Shown here in pieces: positions 1 through 7,609 of a stretch of DNA of 64,000 nt. The DNA lies in contig JARGOX010000014.1 in assembly GCA_029233925.1 (NCBI GenBank), positions 1-64,000 on the forward strand, read 5' to 3'. Below the pieces are notes generated by a model. That model worked only from the letters and a program-made list of their open reading frames with translations, was not told where the DNA came from and searched no databases. Position numbers and translations under genes: made by a program. Within the stretch, counting starts at the first letter, position 1; every line of letters begins with the position of its first letter. The stretch comes from Rhizobiaceae bacterium. Its GTDB lineage: Bacteria; Pseudomonadota; Alphaproteobacteria; Rhizobiales; Rhizobiaceae.

Positions 1-75
1 TGGAGCGGGCGAGGCGATTCGAACGCCCGACCCCAACCTTGGCAAGGTTGTGCTCTACCCCTGAGCTACGCCCGC
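1..75 (-). tRNA. tRNA-Gly (anticodon GCC)
   Basis: The reverse strand folds into a complete cloverleaf. A 7-bp acceptor stem pairs positions 75-69 with 11-5. The D-arm is GCTC/GAGC. The anticodon stem CAACC/GGTTG holds a loop with GCC, the T-loop reads TTCGAAT, and the 3' CCA is encoded in the DNA at positions 3-1. GCC decodes glycine GGC/GGU. The tRNA begins at the window edge but appears complete. The 224 bases from here to the next gene hold nothing I recognise. Confidence 0.96.
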
Positions 76-299
76 TCGGCTTTGTGAAGATCCGATGTGA
101 TCCTCAACAGGGTTTCGACAGGGATAAACCCTGCGACCGGCGCTATATGGCGCAACAGCGCGGCAATTGCAACAGGAAAATGAAAGCAATTGCGCTGTGG
201 CTTTGCCATTGCGATTTCAGGCCCTGCGGCCTATCACTTGCGATGAATGAACCAGAGTGAATTTGTGATGGCGGCAAGCGCTGCCGCAGGACCCCGACA

Positions 300-818
300 A
301 TGAGCGAAAATGAAGAGACAATAATGCCCAAGACACCCGAGGAGCTGTTTGCTGTTCTCAATGATTTGGGCATCGCGCACAGCACAAAGCGCCATCCGGC
401 GGTCTTTACAGTGGCGGAATCGCAATCGCTGCGCGACGAAATCCCGGGTGGTCATACCAAAAACCTCTTTTTGAAGGACAAGAAGGACCAGTATTTTCTG
501 GTGACGGTTGAAGAGGATGCCGTGGTCGATCTGAAAACCATCCACACGTTGATCGGCGCAAGGGGCCGCGTTTCCTTTGGCAAACCCGAACGGCTTATGC
601 AATTTCTCGGCGTCCTGCCGGGATCGGTTACAGCTTTTGGGGTGATCAATGACAGCGGCCATCGCGTGCGCATGGTGCTTGACGAATCCCTGCTGAGGCA
701 CGACATCATCAATGCACACCCGCTGCGCAATGATGCGACAACATCCATCGGGCGTGACGATCTTGTCCGATTTCTTCAATCGACCGGCCACGAGCCGCTA
801 ATTGTGGCTGTTTCCTGA
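300..818 (+). CDS. YbaK/ProX-type aminoacyl-tRNA deacylase (prolyl-tRNA editing family)
   Basis: A 172-residue protein of the YbaK/aminoacyl-tRNA synthetase-associated domain family. Such proteins hydrolyse mischarged tRNA in trans; the ProX branch clears Ala-tRNA(Pro) in the cytoplasm. The family signature GGHTKNLFLKDKK lies near residues 49-61, preceded by the conserved stretch HPAVFTVAES. It is a freestanding single domain of normal length. The ATG at 300 has an AGGA about 8 bases upstream; a second in-frame ATG at 324 is also plausible, since homologues usually begin near the motif TPEELF. Exact amino-acid specificity cannot be read from the sequence. Confidence 0.9.
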   Translation: MSENEETIMPKTPEELFAVLNDLGIAHSTKRHPAVFTVAESQSLRDEIPGGHTKNLFLKDKKDQYFLVTVEEDAVVDLKTIHTLIGARGRVSFGKPERLMQFLGVLPGSVTAFGVINDSGHRVRMVLDESLLRHDIINAHPLRNDATTSIGRDDLVRFLQSTGHEPLIVAVS

Positions 819-918
819 AGAAACCTTGAAATTTCACCCCGCAACACCGATGTCGCGGGGGAGTATGAAACCTATTTGTACAATGACCGGACGAACCGGT
901 CGGAATCGGGAGAGACTT

Positions 919-1965
919 ATGCAGGATGGCGACAACCCCTACGGCGGTTCCTTTGGCAACCAGATGGGCGGCACCGTAAGTTACAACAGTGGTCAGCCGG
1001 CGGCAGGCACAAGTCCTGCCAACACGGGTCCTGCCGGCACGGCTCCCGCAGGCGCGAATCCCCTTGGTGCGTTGGGCAATGGACCGGCCGGCGGACCGCT
1101 GATCAAGGACACGACGACAGCAGATTTTACCAGAGATGTGATTCAGGAATCGCAGAACCAGCCGGTGCTGGTGGATTTCTGGGCGCCCTGGTGCGGACCG
1201 TGCAAGCAGCTCGGGCCAATCATTGAAAAAGTGGTGACGCAGGAGGGCGGCCGGGTAAAATTGGTGAAGCTGAATATTGACGATCATCCCGCCATACCCG
1301 GGCAGATGGGCATTCAGTCCATACCGGCGGTTGTCGCCTTTTCAGGCGGCAAGCCAGTCGATGCCTTCATGGGTGCGGTGCCGGAAAGCCAGATCAAGGA
1401 ATTTATCGAAAAGCAGATCAAGGAAAGCGGCGGTGCGCCGGATATCGGAGCGATACTGACGGAAGGCCATGCAGCGCTTGAAGCCGGAGACATCAACACC
1501 GCAGCACAGATTTTTGGCTCTGTCCTGCAGGCCGAGCCGGAAAATGCCAAGGCGATGGCCGGTATGGCCGAATGCATGATTGCTGCTGGTCAGAGCGATC
1601 AGGCCCGTGAGATGCTTGAAGGCCTGACAGACGAACAGAAGGCTGTCCCCGAAGTTGCCGGCATACTTGCCCGTTTTGCACTGGAGGATGAAGTGGCGGG
1701 CCTTGGTGATCCTGCTGCACTGGAAGCGCGGCTTGCAGCCGATCCGAATGATCACGACGCCCGCTTCGATCTGGCCAGCATTCTCAATGTCATGGGCGAA
1801 CGCGATGCCGCAGCCGATCATCTTCTGCATATCATGAAGGCGGATCGTACCTGGCGTGAGGACGGTGCGCGCAAACAATTGCTGACCTTCTTCGAGGCCT
1901 GGGGTCCGATGGACGAAGCGACGCGTGCGGCGCGGCGCAAATTGTCGGCGGTGATGTTCTCCTGA
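919..1965 (+). CDS. Thioredoxin-TPR protein (CnoX/YbbN-like chaperedoxin)
   Basis: 348 residues. Residues 1-55 are a Gly/Ala/Pro-rich linker. A thioredoxin domain follows with the full redox motif W91-C-G-P-C-K96 and the cis-Pro region SIPAV. The C-terminal half consists of TPR helices (for example AAQIFGSVLQAEPENAKAMAG). This architecture defines CnoX/YbbN, which protects GroEL and DnaK clients under oxidative stress. The intact CGPC suggests a redox-active form like that of Caulobacter; the E. coli protein lacks it. ATG 919 is chosen because GGGAGAG lies just upstream; the reading frame is open further 5' but that part looks non-coding. Confidence 0.92.
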   Translation: MQDGDNPYGGSFGNQMGGTVSYNSGQPAAGTSPANTGPAGTAPAGANPLGALGNGPAGGPLIKDTTTADFTRDVIQESQNQPVLVDFWAPWCGPCKQLGPIIEKVVTQEGGRVKLVKLNIDDHPAIPGQMGIQSIPAVVAFSGGKPVDAFMGAVPESQIKEFIEKQIKESGGAPDIGAILTEGHAALEAGDINTAAQIFGSVLQAEPENAKAMAGMAECMIAAGQSDQAREMLEGLTDEQKAVPEVAGILARFALEDEVAGLGDPAALEARLAADPNDHDARFDLASILNVMGERDAAADHLLHIMKADRTWREDGARKQLLTFFEAWGPMDEATRAARRKLSAVMFS

Positions 1966-2091
1966 TCATACAACCGCGCGGGGCTGGACTTTCAATAAAT
2001 TATGCAAATTGGGTTGGATCCTCTACACTGGCAGGCCGGGCCCTTGCGTGAAAGCGTGAAATGAATTGCTCTGAAACAAGGTTTTAGGACA

Positions 2092-2769
2092 TTGCAAGTC
2101 GGAAATGCACATTACCGGACCGGAAAGGACATTCCAGTCAATGTCCCTCTGTTTCCGCTGTCCGGCGCGCTTTTGCTGCCCGGTGGCCAGATGCCACTGA
2201 ACATATTCGAGCCGCGTTACCTGACCATGATTGATGATGTGCTGGGGACCAATCGGGTGATTGCGGTCATTCAGCCGCAGTTCGATCGCAAGGGTGAGGC
2301 GCAAGAGGGTGAAAATCCGGGGCTGTGTTCGGTGGGAACGCTTGGCCGCATCACATCGCTGTCGGAAACCGGCGACGGGCGCTACATACTCTCGCTTGTT
2401 GGCATATGCCGCTTTCGGGTGCTGCAGGAAGCGCCCTTCAAAAAACCCTACAGACGGGCGCATATTGCCCCTTTCCTCAATGATCTTGCCAGTGATGATG
2501 AGGCGGAATCGGTTGACCGCAAGGCCCTTTTGAAAAGTTTCAAAGCCTATCTGGAAGCCAATCAACTGGAGGCGGATTGGGAAAGTGTCGAGCAGGCGGG
2601 CAATGCCACCCTGGTCAATACGATGTCCATGATGGCGCCCTATGGCCCTGCAGAAAAACAGGCGCTGCTGGAAGCGCCGGATTTGAAGGCCCGCGCAGAA
2701 ATGCTGGTGGCCATTACCGAAATGGCGCTGGCGCGCGACAATGATGACTACGACACGGTGATTCAATAA
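2092..2769 (+). CDS. LON peptidase substrate-binding (N-terminal) domain protein
   Basis: 225 residues covering only the Lon N-terminal (PUA-like) substrate-binding domain, with the hallmark stretch [20 protein letters not shown] followed by EPRYLTM. There is no AAA+ or Ser/Lys protease part. Freestanding Lon-N proteins are widespread in alphaproteobacteria next to a thioredoxin gene, as here; their role is unproven. No ATG is in frame near the conserved N-terminus, so TTG at 2092 with AGGA upstream is the likely start. It probably forms an operon with the thioredoxin gene upstream and the Trm112-like gene downstream. Confidence 0.88.
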   Translation: MQVGNAHYRTGKDIPVNVPLFPLSGALLLPGGQMPLNIFEPRYLTMIDDVLGTNRVIAVIQPQFDRKGEAQEGENPGLCSVGTLGRITSLSETGDGRYILSLVGICRFRVLQEAPFKKPYRRAHIAPFLNDLASDDEAESVDRKALLKSFKAYLEANQLEADWESVEQAGNATLVNTMSMMAPYGPAEKQALLEAPDLKARAEMLVAITEMALARDNDDYDTVIQ

Positions 2770-2848
2770 TTTCGATCGCCGGGAACGCGATGAAATCGCT
2801 TCGTTCCCATACTTCCCTTTGGAGGCAATCCGCTCTAAAAGATTGGCC

Positions 2849-3055
2849 ATGTCCAAAACGCGCCGCTCCGCCACCATTGACCCGAAACTCCTCGAACTGC
2901 TTGTGTGTCCGCTGACGAAGGGGCCTTTGGAGCTGGATGTGGAGAAGAACGAGCTGATCTCGCGGCTGGCCAACCTTGCCTACCCGGTTCGCGATGGCAT
3001 TCCGATCATGTTGCCCTCGGAGGCGCGTGCCACCGATGCCGATGACAAGGTGTAG
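2849..3055 (+). CDS. Trm112-like small protein (UPF0434/YcaR family)
   Basis: 68 residues with the family core [20 protein letters not shown] and [19 protein letters not shown]. Eukaryotic Trm112 is an activating partner of methyltransferases; the bacterial small members are uncharacterised but very conserved. Only one Cys is present, so a zinc site is not expected. The start is uncertain. ATG 2849 fits homologues, while the strong GGAGG at 2821-2825 sits 23 bases upstream and could favour an earlier non-ATG start. The next gene begins 2 bases after the stop codon. Confidence 0.88.
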   Translation: MSKTRRSATIDPKLLELLVCPLTKGPLELDVEKNELISRLANLAYPVRDGIPIMLPSEARATDADDKV

Positions 3056-3057
3056 CC

Positions 3058-3630
3058 TTGAGCAAACGTGGTGACATTCGCCGCAATCAATTGCTGGCAG
3101 CGGCGGCAAACCGGTTCTGGCAATTCGGATATGGCAGCACCAGCCTTGCCGATATTGCCAAGGATGCCGACGTCAAGCTTGGCAATGTCTATTATTATTT
3201 TCGTACCAAACAGGATCTTGCCGAAGGCGTCGCGAATATTTTTGTCGAGGAAACCCAGTCCATGCTTTCGCAGGTAAGTGAGACGGAACCGGACCCGCGG
3301 CGCCGGATTGTCGCCCTGCTGCGGCGTCTTTCCCAATCCAGTCGCAGCCGGGTCGACAATGGATGCCCGATTGCGTTGGCGGTGCGCGATTTTCGCACCG
3401 ATGCGCCGACGGCTTCGGCACGGGCGGCCTATTCCTTCGAGCTTCTGATTGGTTTTATCGGGCGGGAGTTGCAACGCACCGGGTCGCGTCCTTCCGTTGC
3501 GCTGGCAAAAGCACGCGAAATCATCGTGGAATGGCAAGGTGGCATCTCGCTGGCCCATGCGCTGGGTGATGCAACGATATTGGCCGAGAGTTTCCGCCGC
3601 GCCGAACAGCGACTGGCGCGCAACCTTTGA
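3058..3630 (+). CDS. TetR/AcrR family transcriptional regulator
   Basis: 190 residues. The N-terminal helix-turn-helix is clear: TSLADIAKDADVKLGNVYYY around residues 28-47, followed by FRTKQDL. The rest is a ligand-binding domain that I cannot assign. The start is TTG, 2 bases after the Trm112-like stop, so it is probably translationally coupled. A LysE-type exporter follows 88 bases downstream on the same strand and is the natural regulatory target, although no clear palindromic operator was seen in that gap. Confidence 0.9.
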   Translation: MSKRGDIRRNQLLAAAANRFWQFGYGSTSLADIAKDADVKLGNVYYYFRTKQDLAEGVANIFVEETQSMLSQVSETEPDPRRRIVALLRRLSQSSRSRVDNGCPIALAVRDFRTDAPTASARAAYSFELLIGFIGRELQRTGSRPSVALAKAREIIVEWQGGISLAHALGDATILAESFRRAEQRLARNL

Positions 3631-3718
3631 AGCCTTTTTTACGTCATGAGCGGGGGCAACATAGGCGGCCCCGAAATCAGGTCATCGCTCCTGTGTTGAC
3701 CACTAGGGACACATATCC

Positions 3719-4309
3719 ATGCTGACATTTGCCATAGCCTGTTGCCTGCTGCTGATCACTCCGGGACCTGGCGTTCTGACGGCCGCAGGCGTGGGCTCGG
3801 GCTACGGCTACCGGCATGGCGTGATCTATATCGCCGGCCTGTTTGTCGGCTCCAATCTCGTTGGACTGGCCGTGGTGACCGGTCTTGCGGCCATCATTCT
3901 GGCGGACCCGGCCATTCGCACCGTGCTGCTGTGGGCCTCGACTGCCTATCTGCTCTACCTGGCCTATCGCATTGCATTTTCGGGAACCAAGGTCGCCTTT
4001 ATCGGCGCGCCGAAATCACCGGGCTTCATGGGTGGTGTGCTGTTGCAGGCAATCAACCCGAAGGCCTATACGGTCAATACGGCGCTGTTTACCGGCTTTC
4101 AGATCTGGCCGGACGCCCTGCAAGCCGAAGTACTGGTCAAATTCGCCATCATCAACGTGATCTGGATACCGGTTCACCTGCTGTGGCTTGCGGCGGGGGT
4201 CTCCCTGCACAGGCTGGATCTTGCACCACGCACACAGTTTATCATCAACATCCTCATGGCCCTGGCCATGCTGGGTGTTGTCGCCCTGGCGGCCTGGCGG
4301 GAATTCTAA
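3719..4309 (+). CDS. LysE/RhtB family amino-acid exporter
   Basis: 196 residues with about six hydrophobic segments and the LysE signature LLITPGPGVLTAAGVGSGYG at the N-terminus and LQAINPKAYTVNTALF mid-protein. These proteins export amino acids or related metabolites through the inner membrane. The substrate is not predictable. The gene lies directly after a TetR regulator on the same strand and is followed by two copies of an intergenic palindrome. A second, more distant LysE-family gene lies near 57.5 kb. Confidence 0.9.
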   Translation: MLTFAIACCLLLITPGPGVLTAAGVGSGYGYRHGVIYIAGLFVGSNLVGLAVVTGLAAIILADPAIRTVLLWASTAYLLYLAYRIAFSGTKVAFIGAPKSPGFMGGVLLQAINPKAYTVNTALFTGFQIWPDALQAEVLVKFAIINVIWIPVHLLWLAAGVSLHRLDLAPRTQFIINILMALAMLGVVALAAWREF

Positions 4310-4315
4310 AGCGAG

Positions 4316-4400
4316 ATCCAAAAAGTGGGTACCGGTTTTTGGATAAATCGAGCGTCAGGCAAAACCACGAGATCCAAAAAGTGAGCACCGGTTTTTGGAC
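4316..4400. repeat. Two copies of a short rhizobial-type intergenic palindrome
   Basis: Copy 1 (4316-4344) has perfect 9-base arms, ATCCAAAAA and TTTTTGGAT, around GTGGGTACCGG. Copy 2 (4374-4399) has the same arms, CCAAAAA and TTTTTGG, around GTGAGCACCGG. The copies lie 26 bases apart, directly after the LysE stop. Similar CCGGTTTT palindromes are common between genes in Rhizobiales genomes. They could act as a bidirectional terminator between the LysE gene and the convergent small gene. Confidence 0.75.
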
Positions 4401-4464
4401 GCTGTTGGCGGTCCCCGGCCCCTATCCTTTTTGACTCATTGACCGGGCGACACATCAGTCCGGT

Positions 4465-4671
4465 TCAGGATTTTTTCTTCGCGATGGCGGCAAATTCCTG
4501 ATGCAACCGTTCTTCCAGCTTTACCAGATCGTCTGGCAATGGCTGGCCGGTTGCCCGCATCTGGTTCAGCTCCATGTGAATGTTCTCATAAAGCTCATGG
4601 GCATCTTCAGGCTGGTTTTCCATTTCCATGAAGAGCAGATTTATTCTTGTGATCAAGTCGTCGAATGCCAT
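4465..4671 (-). CDS. Small conserved hypothetical protein, helical and acidic
   Basis: 68 residues, M-AFDDLITRINLLFMEME to FAAIAKKKS, predicted to be almost entirely helical. I recognise it only as the kind of short hypothetical protein found in Rhizobiales. ATG 4671 is chosen because an AAGG motif lies about 9 bases upstream and composition becomes non-coding further 5'. It is divergent from the L,D-transpeptidase gene at 4928. The 256-base gap between them should contain both promoters, but I could not assign them. Confidence 0.65.
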   Translation of the reverse strand: MAFDDLITRINLLFMEMENQPEDAHELYENIHMELNQMRATGQPLPDDLVKLEERLHQEFAAIAKKKS

Positions 4672-4927
4672 GAATTGCAACCTTGTAGGAGGCTTGAAAG
4701 CCGTTATTGTAGCGGCGACCATCAACAACAATGTGATCTGTGTCAATGTCGAGGGGCGCCTTGCCGGAAAACTATTTTGGAAACCTCCTGGTAAGCACTT
4801 ATCGACCGGTTTTATCAAGCCGGTTGACCCTTTGAACATTTTGCGGATTAATACCCACACGTGCTATGATTGCCTTGATGATGTTCGCATGCTCGTTGGC
4901 ATGCCTGTTTGGTGAGTGGAGGTTGAT

Positions 4928-5569
4928 ATGGACAGACGCACATTCGTGACGGGTGCCGCGGCGGTAACAGCCGGAATCAGTGCACCCTTTCTTTCGCTGG
5001 GTCGGGCCGCAGCGCAATCCAATGCAAAATATTTCAGTGGCGTGACCTCCGACGGTGAATATAAATTCAAAAGCACCAATTTTGCCGCAGTGGACAAGCG
5101 CTGGCAGCGGCAGATGGTCAAATATTTCTCTTCCGAGCCGGAAGGCACTGTGGTTATCGATACCAACCACCATTACCTCTACTGGATCTGGGAGAACAAC
5201 ACGGCGTTGCGCTATGGTGTCGGCGTCGGGCGAGAAGGTTTTCAGTGGTTTGGCCGGGCCAATATCGCGCGTCGGGCGCGCTGGCCGCGCTGGGTTCCGC
5301 CGGAGGAAATGAAACTACGTCAGCCCAGCCTGCCGGATGCGGTGGAAGGCGGTCCGAACAATCCGCTTGGTCCGCGTGCGCTTTACCTGCACACGCCAAA
5401 GGGTGATACCGGATACCGGTTGCATGGGACGACAGCCCCCTGGTCGATCGGCACGGATGCCTCCTCGGGCTGCATTCGGATGTTCAACGAAGATGCCATT
5501 GATCTCTATCGCCGATGCCCCAACGGAACGGCGGTGCTGGTTCTGGAACATATTGCTGATCGTGCATGA
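4928..5569 (+). CDS. L,D-transpeptidase (YkuD domain) with Tat-type signal
   Basis: 213 residues. The N-terminus MDRRTFVTG plus a hydrophobic stretch and an A-A-Q end looks like a twin-arginine signal peptide, so it acts in the periplasm. The YkuD catalytic motif is intact, with LHGT (His near 166) and ASSGCIRM (Cys near 182). The family makes 3-3 peptidoglycan cross-links or attaches outer-membrane proteins to peptidoglycan, both common in Rhizobiales. ATG 4928 follows GGAGG by 6 bases. An OmpA-like lipoprotein gene 45 bases downstream fits a shared cell-wall anchoring role. Confidence 0.92.
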   Translation: MDRRTFVTGAAAVTAGISAPFLSLGRAAAQSNAKYFSGVTSDGEYKFKSTNFAAVDKRWQRQMVKYFSSEPEGTVVIDTNHHYLYWIWENNTALRYGVGVGREGFQWFGRANIARRARWPRWVPPEEMKLRQPSLPDAVEGGPNNPLGPRALYLHTPKGDTGYRLHGTTAPWSIGTDASSGCIRMFNEDAIDLYRRCPNGTAVLVLEHIADRA

Positions 5570-5614
5570 CAAAGGCGGCGCAGGAACGAAGCTGCGAGTG
5601 ATGGGAAAACAGAC

Positions 5615-6157
5615 ATGAGAACCATTCTTCTGACCATCACGGCATTTGCCTTGCTTGGACTGGCGACGGCCGGATGTACCAATACATCCAGGCTGAGCGA
5701 ATCGATGACACCCGGGGGTGGCGCCACCGACGAACCCGCAGCCGGTTTTGCCAATGTCCGCTCGGGCACCGAAGAAGATTTCATCATGACGGTGGGGCGG
5801 CGGGTGTATTTTTCATCCGGTTCTGATGAACTCAACGATGTGTCACGTGAAACGCTCGACCTGCAGGCGAACTGGCTGAACCAGCATCCGTCCTGGCTGG
5901 TCAAGCTGCAGGGCTATGCTGATGATCCCGGTGCCTCGAATGTAAAACTGTCGGACAAACGCGCCAATACGGTGATGGCCTATCTTGCATCCCGGGGGGT
6001 TAGTCCGCAACGCATGTGGGCCAAGGGTTACGGCAAGGAACGACAGGTCCGCCGCTGCCCGGATATATCATGCAAAGCGCAAAACCGCCGGGTTGTTGTC
6101 AATCTGCGCAAGAAATTCGATGCGGCGGCGCCGCAGTTCGCCAAGGCGGGCGGCTAA
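5615..6157 (+). CDS. OmpA/Pal-like peptidoglycan-binding lipoprotein
   Basis: 180 residues. The signal peptide ends in the lipobox LATAGC (Cys 21), so it should be a lipoprotein. The C-terminal 110 residues are an OmpA-like domain: YFSSGSDELN, LQGYADDPGASNVKLSDKRA and YGKERQ can be seen. It resembles Pal/YiaD but carries an unusual Cys pair, RRCPDISC, before the final NRRVVV strand. It is probably cotranscribed with the L,D-transpeptidase upstream. Confidence 0.88.
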   Translation: MRTILLTITAFALLGLATAGCTNTSRLSESMTPGGGATDEPAAGFANVRSGTEEDFIMTVGRRVYFSSGSDELNDVSRETLDLQANWLNQHPSWLVKLQGYADDPGASNVKLSDKRANTVMAYLASRGVSPQRMWAKGYGKERQVRRCPDISCKAQNRRVVVNLRKKFDAAAPQFAKAGG

Positions 6158-6682
6158 AGCCTTTACAGACCAATTGGTCCAATCTGTATGCAATCGTTCT
6201 CAGTTCATGTTGTGCTGAGCCCCTGCGGTAGCAAGTCCATGCGCCTTTGCCGAGCCGAGGTGTCGAGCCGAACAACCAACGATCTGTGTATCCTTGACAT
6301 CTCTCAATCTCCCGGTTGCGGGGAATCAGGTGTTTTCAGTAAATGCAAGTTCTAAAATTGGTTATTTCTATTGGTTTTTTAATAATCCGTTAAGAAGTCC
6401 GGCGGGCTATGAATTGAATCATGCTAAGTGTACCTTTTCTTATTGTATCGCCTGTTTTTCTGTGCTCAATATTCAACCAATAGTATGTGTTGATTCGGCG
6501 TTTTGATGCAGTTTCTTTGGTGCAATCACCGGTGTCTGGGAAATGGTGCGGAACTCGAACAGATCGGCAATCGTGGTCTCTGGTGCTTCATTGATGTCCT
6601 AGGGTGCAATTGGAATTAGTAAACATGTTGCATTTGGCAACTTGATTTGCGAAAGCGAACGGCAACGTTCGGGGGCAGTTAA
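6158..6682. other. 525-base AT-rich intergenic region before the autotransporter
   Basis: No credible gene was found. Roughly 6330-6490 is clearly richer in A and T than its surroundings, with runs of T and A. The only sizeable ORF (6294-6506) encodes a sequence without known features. The region presumably carries the promoter and regulatory sites of the autotransporter. Its composition could also mark a transfer boundary. Confidence 0.5.
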
Positions 6683-7609
6683 ATGAATTACAGATCACTC
6701 GCGCGCAATGTTCTGATGAGCGGCGCTTCCCTTGCAGCGATGGTGATGGGCAGCAGCCTCAGGGCGCATGCGGCGGGCACCACCATCAACACACCGGTCG
6801 CTTCGGTGAGCGTAACAACTGCCCAGTCATTCGACTATGTGCTGATCGACACGACGACCGTGTCGGGCAATGTCACGAATTCCGGTACGATCGGTCTGCC
6901 TTCCATCGATGAACAGGGGCTGGCAATTCTCGACAGCACGATCGGCGGCGCGATCATCAACAGTTCCGGGGCGGAAATCGCCGCATCCGAGATCGGTATT
7001 CATGTCGGCCGTACGCCGGTCACGGGCGGTATCGTCAATCATGGGGGCATAACAGTCAACGCGCCCTCATTGCTTACATCTCAGGATCTTATTGTTGGCA
7101 TTGCCGTCAGCGGCACTGCAGTTGCAACCGGCATTGTCAATGATGGTGATATCAGCGTGACGGCAAATGGCACTGGTTTTCAGGGAAATATTCCCGATAC
7201 CTATCTGCCCGTTGCCGGTATCGGAATCGTAGGACATTCGGCTGTTGCCGCCAATATCGACAATAGCGGCCGGATCAGCGTGACGGCGAGCCGCACCGGC
7301 AGCACGAGCGCCGCGGCAAGCGCAGCCGGTATCTATGTTTTCAACGTGGACCCTTCGAGTGTCGAATGGGGTGGCGTATCGATCACCAATAGTGGGGAGC
7401 TCAGCATCACGGCTTCCGCCGATGCGCCCGATGCAGATGCAAGGGCAACCGGCATAATGGTGAACGCCTCTGCTTTTGGCGATGCGCTGGAACTGGACCT
7501 TGCCAACAATTATGATGGCGTTGTTTCGGTTTTGGCAATGGCGACGGGTGCCGGCAAGGCCGATGCCATTGTCAGGGGGGATCGCCCAACGGGGATCCGG
7601 TGTTCATGA
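6683..7609 (+). CDS. Autotransporter, 5' part (signal peptide and start of passenger), frameshifted
   Basis: An open frame of 308 codons. The first 35 residues form a long signal peptide (MNYRSLARN, hydrophobic core, SSLRAHAAGT). Then come beta-helix-like repeats with NSG or N-D/H-G turns such as VTNSGTIGL, NDGDISVTA, NSGRISVTA and NSGELSITA. The frame runs out soon after a run of six G at 7575-7580. The same repeat pattern continues at once in the +1 frame to 12821. Read with five G, the protein is one continuous polypeptide of about 2,045 residues. As given, translation ends in a short out-of-frame tail after AIVRGD. Confidence 0.8.
   Translation: MNYRSLARNVLMSGASLAAMVMGSSLRAHAAGTTINTPVASVSVTTAQSFDYVLIDTTTVSGNVTNSGTIGLPSIDEQGLAILDSTIGGAIINSSGAEIAASEIGIHVGRTPVTGGIVNHGGITVNAPSLLTSQDLIVGIAVSGTAVATGIVNDGDISVTANGTGFQGNIPDTYLPVAGIGIVGHSAVAANIDNSGRISVTASRTGSTSAAASAAGIYVFNVDPSSVEWGGVSITNSGELSITASADAPDADARATGIMVNASAFGDALELDLANNYDGVVSVLAMATGAGKADAIVRGDRPTGIRCS

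Noticed and set aside
6294-6506. 70-codon frame in the AT-rich spacer
   Set aside because: No signal, domain or ribosome-binding site; likely chance in AT-rich DNA.
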